Shown here: positions 55,124-64,000 of the stretch, in pieces
Layout of the letters: each line of letters starts with the position of its first letter
Numbering within the stretch: position 1 is the stretch's first letter
From: Hydrogenispora ethanolica
GTDB lineage: Bacteria; Bacillota; UBA4882; UBA8346
Assembly (NCBI RefSeq): GCF_004340685.1
Contig: NZ_SLUN01000016.1
Location: 59,919 to 123,918 of the forward strand
DNA length: 64,000 bases
Direction: 5' to 3'
Position numbers and translations under genes: made by a program
Notes under the pieces: generated by a model
The model's database searches: none
Seen by the model: the letters and a program-made list of their open reading frames with translations, nothing else
Told to the model about the DNA's origin: nothing

Positions 55124-56623
55124 ATGGCCACCAAGCAGCCGGCCTTTCAGACCATCCGCAGCAAGCTGTTGATCGCCTTTCTGTTGATGTTGGCCACCTT
55201 CGCCCTGGTCAGCTTCATCTCGTATTATAGCGAGCGTTTTCTCTTAAACCGGGTGAACGTGCTGCTCACCCATAACCTCAAACTGAAAGAGTTCCGGGCC
55301 GATGTCGACAACGTCGTCATTTGCCTGGAGAAGTATCTGATTTCGCGCAACTTTAACAACCTGCGCGATTATTACCGGTACAGCCAGGCGGTGGACGGCG
55401 AATACGCCAACCTGGGCGTGATCAAACCCACGCTCGACAACTTCCTGCTCCTGGAGAATATCCGCAACATGACCCGCTCCTTTCTGGAACAGGGCGAAGC
55501 GGCGGTCCAGGCCAAGCGGGCCCGCGACAGCTCCGGTTATCATCATGCCTTTCTGGAAGTCTCCCGCTACCGGACCAATATCAACTGGGCGATCGACCGG
55601 CTGATCACCCAGCAATTGGAGGAGAACAGCCGCCAGTACCTGCTCATCTCCAAGCGGCTCACCGACATTCAGCGCCTGGGGCAGGTGTTGATCGCCGGCG
55701 CGCTGCTTTTCAGCGTGATCATGACCATCTGGATCAGCTACCGGTTGACCAAACCGCTGCGCAAATTGGTCGAAGCGGCCCGCACCATTACCCGGGGGAA
55801 GTTTACCCTGCCGCCGCTGGACGTCTCCTCCAACGACGAAGTGGCGGTGGTAGCCGGAACCTTCAACGACATGGCCTCCAGCCTCGACCGGCTGATCCGC
55901 GAGATGAAGAACCAGTCCGAGCTGGAAAAACGCCTGCAGGAACAGGAGCTGCAGAACCTGTCGATGAAGAATACCGTGCGCGAGGCGGAGCTGCACGCCT
56001 TGCAATCCCAGATCAATCCGCATTTTCTCTTTAACATGCTCAATGCCGGGGTCCAGCTGGCGGTGCTCGAGAACGCCGAGCAGACCGCCGATTACGTCGA
56101 CAAAGTCTCGAGCCTGCTCCGCTACAATCTGCGCCGGCTCGACGTGCCGGTCTCCATCGCCGAGGAGGCCAACCATTTGCGCACGTATTTCTTTATCCTG
56201 CGGACCCGTTACGGCGATGACCGCTTCCAGTTCGAAGTGTCCATCCCCGAGGCGGTGGCCGACGTCCAGATCCCGCTGCTGACCCTGCAGCCCATCGTCG
56301 AGAATGCCTTGATTCACGGCATCGAGGAGCTGGAGTCGGGCGGCCGGATCACGGTGCGGGCCTGGATGGAGCAGGAGCAGGCCGTGATCGAAGTCGCCGA
56401 TAACGGCCGGGGGATCGACGAGAGCACCCTGGAGCTGCTCCAGCAGAACAAGTCCCGCCCGCCGGGGCATACCACCGGGCTGGGCTTGCAAAACGTCAAG
56501 GAGCGGTTGCGGATCTTTTTCGGGGCAGACGATCTGATGCGGATCGAGAGCGTCTCCGGTCGGGGCACGACCGTGACCTTACGATTGCCGGCGCGGTCCG
56601 GCGGGGAGAGTGAAGTCGCATGA
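55124..56623 (+). CDS. Sensor histidine kinase, LytS/YesM-type
   Basis: Membrane kinase of 499 residues: first span (about 12-32), extracytoplasmic helical region (about 33-185), second span (about 190-212), HAMP (RLTKPLRKLVEAARTITRG), His-kinase domain (LQSQINPHFLFNMLNAG) and HATPase (PIVENALIHGIEELE, DNGRGI, GLGLQNVKERL). It starts 3 bp after the binding-protein stop and overlaps the regulator by 4 bp. Probably responds to the XylFII-like protein by direct contact in the membrane. Confidence 0.94.
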   Translation: MATKQPAFQTIRSKLLIAFLLMLATFALVSFISYYSERFLLNRVNVLLTHNLKLKEFRADVDNVVICLEKYLISRNFNNLRDYYRYSQAVDGEYANLGVIKPTLDNFLLLENIRNMTRSFLEQGEAAVQAKRARDSSGYHHAFLEVSRYRTNINWAIDRLITQQLEENSRQYLLISKRLTDIQRLGQVLIAGALLFSVIMTIWISYRLTKPLRKLVEAARTITRGKFTLPPLDVSSNDEVAVVAGTFNDMASSLDRLIREMKNQSELEKRLQEQELQNLSMKNTVREAELHALQSQINPHFLFNMLNAGVQLAVLENAEQTADYVDKVSSLLRYNLRRLDVPVSIAEEANHLRTYFFILRTRYGDDRFQFEVSIPEAVADVQIPLLTLQPIVENALIHGIEELESGGRITVRAWMEQEQAVIEVADNGRGIDESTLELLQQNKSRPPGHTTGLGLQNVKERLRIFFGADDLMRIESVSGRGTTVTLRLPARSGGESEVA

Positions 56624-58233
56624 TGCGGGTGCTGGTTGCCGACGACGAACAGATTATGCTGGACGCCCTCGCCAAAGTCCTGACGCCGAAGGAAGGCGTC
56701 GAGCTGGCGACCGCCCGGTCCGGCCGGGAAGCGATCGAGATCGCCGAGAGTTTCCGGCCCGATCTGGTGATGATGGACATCAAGATGCCGGGGATCAACG
56801 GCTTGGAAGCCCTGGCCGAGATCCGGCGCTTCAACCCCCATACGGTGCTGGTGATCCTGTCGGCCTACGACAATTTCAACTATGCCCAGGAAGCCATCCG
56901 TCTCGCGGTCTTCGATTATCTGCTGAAGCCGATCAACAAGACCCGGATGATGGAGATGATCCACAAGGTCCAGGCCCATCTGGACGGCTTGCGTGCCGCC
57001 CGCCAGGAGGAACTCGCCCTCCGGGAACGGTACAAGAAATTATTGCCGCTGATCGAGAACGAGTTCCTCCATGCGCTGCAGAACGGGATCGACCGGCCGG
57101 CCCTGGCCGAGTACCAGGAATTGCTGGGGATCGACTTTCAGTACGGCTTCTTTCTGGCGGTGCTTTACTCGGACGACAGTTACCCGGCCACCGGGGAGAT
57201 GGAGGAGAAATACCTGGTCCGCGAGAAGCTGGAGGAACTGGCCGAAGGGATCCGCCACCTCTTTCCCTGCCTGGTCGGGCCGGTCAAGACCAACCCGATC
57301 ACCGTCTTTGTGCCGCTTTCCCGGCTCGAAGGGGACGGGGCGGCCACCGGAACCCTATACGCCAACAAGATTTTGGAATACTTCCGCAACGAGCGCGGCA
57401 TCACCCGGACCCGCATCGGCGTGGGCGGCATTCACGAGTCCCCGGCCAGCCTCGGCCGGTCCTACCAGGAAGCGATGCTGGCCTTGAACTTCCCCTCCGA
57501 CAACCCGATCTGCTGCTATGAGACGTTCCGGCGCTATGACGCGGCGGATTGGGAGAGCGAGCTCCGCCAGCAGCTGCAGGAGATCGCCGAGGCGGTGCGT
57601 TTCGGTCACCTCTACCGCACCGAGATTCTGCTGAACCGGCTGGCCGCCCGCTACGGCGGTGTGACCGTTCCCGAGCGCCATATCCTCCTGGGCGAGCTGC
57701 TCGAATTATTGCTGTCCACCTTCAGGCTGGTCCGGGAGAACGCCAAGATCGCCATGGCCTATCCCTCTCCCGATCAGCTGTTGACCTGGTTCGCCACGGA
57801 TCAGACCACCGCGGCGATCATCCAGAATATCGCGGGCCAGATCCTGGCCCTGACCCACAAGATCAAGGACGGCCGGGAAAGCCAGGTCAAGGCGGTCATT
57901 CTGCAGGCCAAGGAACAGATTGACCGGATGTACCAGGAGGATCTGAGCCTCGACGATCTGGCCCAGGCGGTGTCGGTCAGCCCCTTCTATCTGAGCCGGC
58001 TCTTCCGGGAAGAACTGGGCGTCAGTTTCACCGAATACATCACCAAGCTCCGGCTGGAGAAAGCCCTTACTTTGCTGGCGGAGGGATTCCCGGTCAAGGA
58101 ATGCTGCTTTGCGGTAGGCTACAACGATCCCAACTATTTCTCGCGGCTGTTCCGGAAGTACTACCACCTCTCGCCCACCGAATACCGGGACGAAGCCTTA
58201 CAGCGAAAGGAGCGGCTGAGCCAGAATGAGTAA
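56620..58233 (+). CDS. YesN-type response regulator with AraC output domain
   Basis: Transcription activator of 537 residues: receiver domain with phospho-acceptor Asp53 (LVMMDIKMPGINGLEAL), a long middle region (about 130-420), and a C-terminal AraC domain with LSLDDLAQAVSVSPFYLSRLFREELG and CCFAVGYNDPNYFSRLFRKYYHLSP. Overlaps the kinase gene and, at its 3' end, the lipoprotein gene by 8 bp, so all four are one operon. The probable target is the xylFGH promoter region, 59602-59871. Confidence 0.93.
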   Translation: MMRVLVADDEQIMLDALAKVLTPKEGVELATARSGREAIEIAESFRPDLVMMDIKMPGINGLEALAEIRRFNPHTVLVILSAYDNFNYAQEAIRLAVFDYLLKPINKTRMMEMIHKVQAHLDGLRAARQEELALRERYKKLLPLIENEFLHALQNGIDRPALAEYQELLGIDFQYGFFLAVLYSDDSYPATGEMEEKYLVREKLEELAEGIRHLFPCLVGPVKTNPITVFVPLSRLEGDGAATGTLYANKILEYFRNERGITRTRIGVGGIHESPASLGRSYQEAMLALNFPSDNPICCYETFRRYDAADWESELRQQLQEIAEAVRFGHLYRTEILLNRLAARYGGVTVPERHILLGELLELLLSTFRLVRENAKIAMAYPSPDQLLTWFATDQTTAAIIQNIAGQILALTHKIKDGRESQVKAVILQAKEQIDRMYQEDLSLDDLAQAVSVSPFYLSRLFREELGVSFTEYITKLRLEKALTLLAEGFPVKECCFAVGYNDPNYFSRLFRKYYHLSPTEYRDEALQRKERLSQNE

Positions 58234-59281
58234 AAGACGATCCTACGGTTTGTTAGCCCTCGCCTTACTGGGTCTGACCCTGTTGAGCGGCTGCTCCTGG
58301 TGGCAGGCGTTCAGCGGCGCGCGGCCCATCGGCTATCAGCCGATCCGGATCGGCCTGGCTATGGCCACGCTGCAGGAGGAACGCTGGTGGCGGGACCGCG
58401 AATATCTGGCGGAACGCGCCCGCCAGCTCGGCGCGGAGTTGATCGTCCAGAACGCCAACAACGAGCAGCAGGAGCAGTACCAGCAGGTCGAATACCTGCT
58501 CAGCCGGGGCATCGACGTACTGGTGATCGTGCCCCACGATCTGAACCAGGCGGCGGCAGCCGTCCAGCTGGCCAAGAAAGCCGGGATCAAGGTCATCTCC
58601 TATGACCGCCTGATCCGCAACGCCAATCTCGATCTCTATATCTCTTTCGATAACATCAAGGTCGGGGAGCTGATGGCCGAGTACCTGGTCAACCGCACTC
58701 CCAACGGCAATTACGTGATCATCAACGGCGCGCCCACCGATAATAACTGCTATATGTTCAACCAGGGCTATAAAAACGTCCTGACCAACTTCATCAAAGA
58801 CGGCCGGATCCGGATCACCTTCGAAGCCTGGGCCGACGATTGGAAGCCCGAGATCGCTTATCAATACATCCAGACCCTGCTCAGCCAGAAAAAGCCGTTC
58901 AACGCGGTCATCGCGGCCAACGACAGCCTGGCCAGCGCGGTCATTGAAGCGCTCTCCGAATGGCGGCTGGCCGGCAAGATCCTGGTGGTCGGCCACGACG
59001 CCGATCTCTCCGGCTGCCAGCGGATCGTCGAAGGCACCCAGTTGATGACGGTCTACAAGCCCATCCGCAAGCTGGCCTACAGAGCCGCCGATCTGGCCGT
59101 GGCGATGGCCGGCGGCAAGAACTACAAGACCAACCACGCCCCCATCTTCAACGGCAAACATTTCGTGCCTTCGGAGATCATCACGCCCATCCCCATCGAT
59201 AAGGAAAACATGGACATCATCGTGAGGGACGGTTTCCACCGCAAGTCGGAGATCTATATGAACGTGCCCTCCCACCGCTAG
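58226..59281 (+). CDS. XylF-like sugar-binding lipoprotein
   Basis: Lipid-anchored type I binding protein of 351 residues with lipobox LLSGC. It is a paralogue of the XylF encoded 0.6 kb downstream: both share RIGL-M-TL-EERW near the N-terminus and the SYDRLI-N-NLDLYISFDN core. It is in the sensory operon, translationally coupled to the response regulator, and has no permease of its own. It could hand xylose to XylGH or to the sensory complex. Two binding proteins for one importer, in one locus, is unusual. Confidence 0.88.
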   Translation: MSKRRSYGLLALALLGLTLLSGCSWWQAFSGARPIGYQPIRIGLAMATLQEERWWRDREYLAERARQLGAELIVQNANNEQQEQYQQVEYLLSRGIDVLVIVPHDLNQAAAAVQLAKKAGIKVISYDRLIRNANLDLYISFDNIKVGELMAEYLVNRTPNGNYVIINGAPTDNNCYMFNQGYKNVLTNFIKDGRIRITFEAWADDWKPEIAYQYIQTLLSQKKPFNAVIAANDSLASAVIEALSEWRLAGKILVVGHDADLSGCQRIVEGTQLMTVYKPIRKLAYRAADLAVAMAGGKNYKTNHAPIFNGKHFVPSEIITPIPIDKENMDIIVRDGFHRKSEIYMNVPSHR

Positions 59282-59328
59282 CATAAAGCCGCGTCAATTA
59301 TGAACAATGATCTTCCCGGGTTCTGAAA

Positions 59329-59601
59329 GATCGATCGGGAGTTGCAAACGATCGATCTTGAACGACCGAAGGTCGATCTTGAATCACTAAAGATTGATCT
59401 TGAGTTACAAAAGATCGATCTTGAATGACCGAAGATCAACCTTGAATCACCAAAGATCGATCTCAAGTTACAAAAGATCGGTCTTAAATGACCGAAGATC
59501 GACCTTGAATCACCAAAGATCGATCTCGAGTTACAAAAGATCGATCTTGAATGACTGAAGATTGATCCGGAGTTCCAAACGATCGGGCTGGGCGATCGAA
59601 A
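59329..59601 (+). repeat. 21-bp tandem array 5 with 63-bp higher-order repeat
   Basis: Thirteen units each beginning GATC, GATT or GGTC, at exactly 21-bp steps from 59329 to 59581. Units end in one of three variants (GACCGAA, ATCACCAAA, GTTACAAAA) that recur in order ABC, giving a 63-bp superunit. On the minus strand the frame reads as RSIFxxS heptads. It is much more AT-rich and better conserved than arrays 1-4, and follows a stop codon by about 47 bp. A shifted first unit may begin at 59309. Confidence 0.9.
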
Positions 59602-59871
59602 TCGCTCCTGTAGGAATGATTGGGAGAGCCCCGGTAGAACTTATTTATCCTATATAGCAGCGAATTATTAATCTATAGCATTCAGCGCACCACAAAAGAA
59701 TCCTATTCGTTTACAATGTAACGATTCGGTTTCTTTTTTACAACATATTAATGATAATCCTCCGCAACCGATTCTAGATACAACTCCAACCCGGCATGCT
59801 ACGATGATGAATAGCAAACCGGAAACCGGATCGCCGGCCCGGAATCTCAACATCCCAAAGGAGGAGTTACG
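59602..59871 (+). promoter_or_regulatory. Probable xylFGH promoter region
   Basis: 270 bp before xylF, relatively AT-rich, containing the small palindrome TTACAATGTAA (59711-59721) and several TATAAT-like words, but no single unambiguous -35/-10 pair. Consistent with an activator-dependent promoter acted on by the upstream YesN-type regulator. No coding frame seen. Confidence 0.4.
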
Positions 59872-60894
59872 TTGAAGAAATTGGTTTGGATGGGTTTATT
59901 GCTGGTGATGGTCGCCAGTACCGTCTGCATGGCAGCACCCAAGCTGCGGATCGGTCTGTCCATGGATACGCTGAAGGAAGAGCGTTGGCAGAAAGACCGT
60001 GACATCTTCATCGCCGAAGCCAAAAAACGCGGCGCCGAAGTATTGGTCCAATCCGCCAACAGCGATGACGCCCTGCAAGTATCGCAAGCCGAGAACCTGC
60101 TTTCCCAAGGCGTTGACGTCCTGGTCGTCATCCCGCACAACGCCGAGGCCTGCGCCACCATCGTGGAATCAGCCAAGAAGTCCAAGGTTCCGGTCATCGC
60201 TTATGACCGCCTGATCAAAAACTGCAATCTCGACCTGTACATCTCCTTCGACAACGAGCAGGTCGGCTACTTGCAAGCCAGCTACATCACAAAATTGAAA
60301 CCCACCGGCACCTACGTTTATATCGGCGGCGCCCCGACCGACAACAACGCGTACATGTTCAAAGCCGGCGCGATGAAGGTTCTCGATCCGCTGGTCAAAG
60401 CGGGCAAGATTAAGATCGCCTACGACCAGTTCACCAACGACTGGAAACCGGAAGTCGCCCAGAGCAACATGGAGAACGCCCTGACCAAACTGAATAACAA
60501 AGTCGACGCGGTCGTGGCCGCCAATGACGGCACCGCCGGCGGCGTCATCCAGGCCCTCACCGACCAGAAGCTGGCCGGCAAGGTTCCGGTATCCGGTCAA
60601 GACGCCGACCTGGCCGCCTGCCAACGGATCGTGGAAGGCACCCAAGCAATGACCGTTTACAAACCGATCAAGAAGATCGCCGTCGCTTCCGCCCAAGCCG
60701 CCGTCCTGCTGGCCCAAGGCAAGAAAGTCAAAACCAACAAGACCGTCGACAACGGCAAAATCAAAGTGCCGTTCCTGGCCCTTACCCCGGTTCAGGTCGA
60801 CAAGTCCAACATGTTCAGCGCGGTTATCAAAGATGGTTTCCACAAACTGGAAGACGTCTACCGCAATGTTCCGAAGAACGAGTGGCCGAAATAA
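59872..60894 (+). CDS. xylF: D-xylose-binding protein of ABC importer
   Basis: Secreted xylose receptor of 340 residues with signal peptide (KKLVWMGLLLVMVASTVCMAA). The mature domain has the XylF-type RIGLSMDTLKEERWQKDRD and KVPVIAYDRLI segments and the fold of periplasmic binding protein type I. TTG start with AAAGGAGG upstream. First gene of xylFGH. A perfect 12-bp stem-loop follows the stop at 60911-60939, likely keeping the receptor in excess over the transporter parts. Confidence 0.93.
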   Translation: MKKLVWMGLLLVMVASTVCMAAPKLRIGLSMDTLKEERWQKDRDIFIAEAKKRGAEVLVQSANSDDALQVSQAENLLSQGVDVLVVIPHNAEACATIVESAKKSKVPVIAYDRLIKNCNLDLYISFDNEQVGYLQASYITKLKPTGTYVYIGGAPTDNNAYMFKAGAMKVLDPLVKAGKIKIAYDQFTNDWKPEVAQSNMENALTKLNNKVDAVVAANDGTAGGVIQALTDQKLAGKVPVSGQDADLAACQRIVEGTQAMTVYKPIKKIAVASAQAAVLLAQGKKVKTNKTVDNGKIKVPFLALTPVQVDKSNMFSAVIKDGFHKLEDVYRNVPKNEWPK

Positions 60895-60910
60895 GCAAGT
60901 CGTGATTTTC

Positions 60911-60939
60911 AAGAAGAGGGAGTATTCCTCCCTCTTCTT
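60911..60939 (+). other. Stem-loop between xylF and xylG
   Basis: AAGAAGAGGGAG pairs perfectly with its complement around TATTC; the sequence after it (CCCTATCC) has no T run. A second small hairpin CCGCCGG/CCGGCGG lies near 60999-61015. Probably partial attenuation or mRNA protection, as seen after the other binding-protein gene at 20058-20085. Confidence 0.6.
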
Positions 60940-61101
60940 CCCTATCCTTGCAAGAGCGCTGCAACAATCAGCGTACCATCGGTAGGATTGGGAAGCTCCG
61001 CCGGGACCCGGCGGATACGTTATATTCTCGATATTTTAGAGTCCCGCGGTTGCGGCGGCCTTAAACCCCGACCCGAAGGGATACAGAGAGGAGGAACCCT
61101 G

Positions 61102-62619
<1,518 letters not shown>

Positions 62620-63789
62620 ATGAGTACCCAATCTACAACCGCGCCCGTTCCGGAACAGAGCTTCTGGAAACGGCTATCGCTCCGGTTCGACGCCCGCTCG
62701 TACACAATGATCCTGGCCTTGGTGGTGATCTGGCTGATCTTTACCGTCCTGACCGAGGGCAGGTTCTTGATCCCCCGCAACTTGTCGAACCTTTCCCGGC
62801 AAATGTCCATCACCGCGGTGCTGGCCATCGGCATGGTGATGGTGATCGTTGCCACCCACATCGATCTGTCGGTCGGCTCGGTACTCGGTCTCACCGGCGG
62901 CATCGCCGCGGTGCTGCAGGTCTGGTATCACTGGGAGACGCCCTGGGTCATCCTGGCCGCCGTCGCTTTGGGAGCGCTCATCGGAGCCTGGCATGGTTTC
63001 TGGGTCGCCTATCAGAAGGTGCCGGCCTTCATCGTCACCCTGGCCGGCTATATGGCCTACCGCGGCATCCTGCTCGGCGTGCTCAAAGGATTGACGGTGG
63101 CGCCGATGTTCCCCAGCTTTAAGATTATTTCCAGCGGCTACCTGGATCTGCTCCCCGGCGTGATTCTGGTGACCGTCTCCATCCTGGCGCTGGTCATCGG
63201 GAGATTCCGCTCGCGGGCCGCCAAGCTCCGCTACGGATTCCAGGTCAGGCCGCTCGTCTTGGAGATTTTGCAAGTGCTCTTTTACTGCGCCTTAATTATT
63301 TTGGCCACCTATACCCTCTATCAATATGAGGGAATCCCGTACCCGGTCATCCTGGTGTTAATCCTGACCCTGATCTTTGCCTTCATCACCAATAACACCA
63401 AATTTGGCCGCCAGGTCTACGCCATGGGCGGCAACGTCGAGGCGGCCCGGCTCTCCGGGATCAATGTCCGCCGCCGGACCATGGTGGTTTTCATCCTGGC
63501 CAGCGTCCTGGCTTCGATCGCCGGCGTATTGACCACTGCCCGCCTGAATGCCGCCACCATCACCGCCGGAACCGGCGCGGAGATGGACGCCATCGCTTCC
63601 TGCGTCATCGGCGGCACCAGCCTGATGGGCGGGGTCGGCAATATTCCGGGCGCGATCATCGGCGCCCTGGTCATGGCCAGCCTCGACAACGGGATGTCCA
63701 TGATGAACACCGAGGCCTTCTGGCAGTTCATCATCAAGGGCTTCATCCTGCTGCTGGCGGTCTGGGTGGATATCAAGACCAAAAAATAG
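62620..63789 (+). CDS. xylH: Xylose ABC importer permease
   Basis: Integral membrane subunit of the CUT2 importer, 389 residues with about ten hydrophobic spans. Typical motifs: HIDLSVGSVLGLTGG, FIVTLAGYMAYRGI and the C-terminal GTGAEMDAIASCVIGGTSLMGGVGNIPGAIIGAL. The ATG directly abuts the xylG stop (TAAATG), so translation is coupled. Ends the locus; a terminator lies about 60 bp downstream. Confidence 0.95.
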   Translation: MSTQSTTAPVPEQSFWKRLSLRFDARSYTMILALVVIWLIFTVLTEGRFLIPRNLSNLSRQMSITAVLAIGMVMVIVATHIDLSVGSVLGLTGGIAAVLQVWYHWETPWVILAAVALGALIGAWHGFWVAYQKVPAFIVTLAGYMAYRGILLGVLKGLTVAPMFPSFKIISSGYLDLLPGVILVTVSILALVIGRFRSRAAKLRYGFQVRPLVLEILQVLFYCALIILATYTLYQYEGIPYPVILVLILTLIFAFITNNTKFGRQVYAMGGNVEAARLSGINVRRRTMVVFILASVLASIAGVLTTARLNAATITAGTGAEMDAIASCVIGGTSLMGGVGNIPGAIIGALVMASLDNGMSMMNTEAFWQFIIKGFILLLAVWVDIKTKK

Positions 63790-63852
63790 TTTATCCGGCC
63801 GATCGTTGTCCCAACTCTTCGCCCTCAATCTCCTTGCCTCCTATTTCTTCTC

Positions 63853-63887
63853 ATCCGGCCCGCTTCATTCCGGGCCGGATCTTTTTA
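63853..63887 (+). terminator. xylFGH terminator
   Basis: ATCCGGCCCG/CGGGCCGGAT stem with an 8-nt loop and a T-rich tail. The remaining 113 bases to the window end show no gene. Confidence 0.85.
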
Positions 63888-64000
63888 TATATAGGCCATC
63901 TAACAAACGAAATTGAGTTCAAAAGAGGCAAAAAATCAGACAGGAAAGCCGGCAAAAGAAGGAATCACAAGCAATTCACGAAGTTTGAGAGCGGTGAGAA

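Noticed and set aside
59329..59601. CRISPR array
   Set aside because: Units are contiguous 21-mers with no spacers, and no cas gene is present in the window.

Overview
The window looks like a GC-rich chromosome segment of an anaerobic, sugar-fermenting member of the Bacillota (Firmicutes). The evidence is a xylose cluster with a YesM/YesN-type sensory system, a 2-oxoacid:ferredoxin oxidoreductase, an NfnAB-type transhydrogenase pair, many GGAGG-type ribosome binding sites, and families typical of clostridia-like genomes (DUF3793, YkuS, RQC-minor-1). An OmpA-family protein hints at a double-membrane envelope. The exact lineage is inference. No rRNA, tRNA, CRISPR array, prophage or intact insertion sequence was seen.

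Layout. 1-4.4 kb (minus): a LacI-controlled CUT1 sugar ABC importer with a clear promoter and operator. 4.5-9.6 kb: a secreted double-domain nucleotidase, a DUF3793 gene, and about 900 bp of repeat- and hairpin-rich noncoding DNA. 9.6-16.3 kb (minus): gltBD glutamate synthase with a promoter and palindromic operator. 16.3-25.9 kb (minus): pyrophosphatase, a PotABCD-like ABC importer, and a DctP-like receptor with a YesM/YesN two-component pair. 26-29.4 kb (minus): an OmpA-family protein and a secreted tectonin-like beta-propeller. 29.6-38.7 kb: small genes, two HD-GYP signalling proteins (one with GGDEF), MutY, a 37-kDa-type nucleoid-associated protein, a patatin-like lipase and DUF5680. 38.9-42.5 kb (minus): nfnAB, a ferredoxin and a holin-like protein. 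42.6-49.6 kb: DUF72, a D,D-carboxypeptidase, a small Cys/His-rich membrane protein, a Nudix hydrolase, korAB and an RQC-minor-1 gene. 49.9-63.8 kb (plus): xylose locus with ROK regulator, xylB, xylA-like, a binding protein-kinase-response regulator sensory operon, a XylF-like lipoprotein, and xylFGH.

The genes suggest extracellular sugar sensing and uptake, isomerase/kinase catabolism, ferredoxin-linked oxidation of 2-oxoacids, and electron transfer from ferredoxin and NADH to NADPH, which then serves glutamate synthesis.

The most unusual signal is a family of intergenic tandem arrays with a period of exactly 21 bp, about two DNA helical turns. Four GC-rich arrays (8738-8968, 21447-21719, 35544-35795, 48533-48763) share a degenerate core and each lies downstream of a stop codon in the same orientation. 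A fifth array (59329-59601) has a different, AT-richer sequence, keeps the 21-bp step in all 13 units, and has a 63-bp higher-order repeat. Two 118-120-nt double-stem inverted repeats (9114-9233 and 45550-45667) share architecture but not stem sequence. These noncoding elements are the best candidates here for something undescribed.
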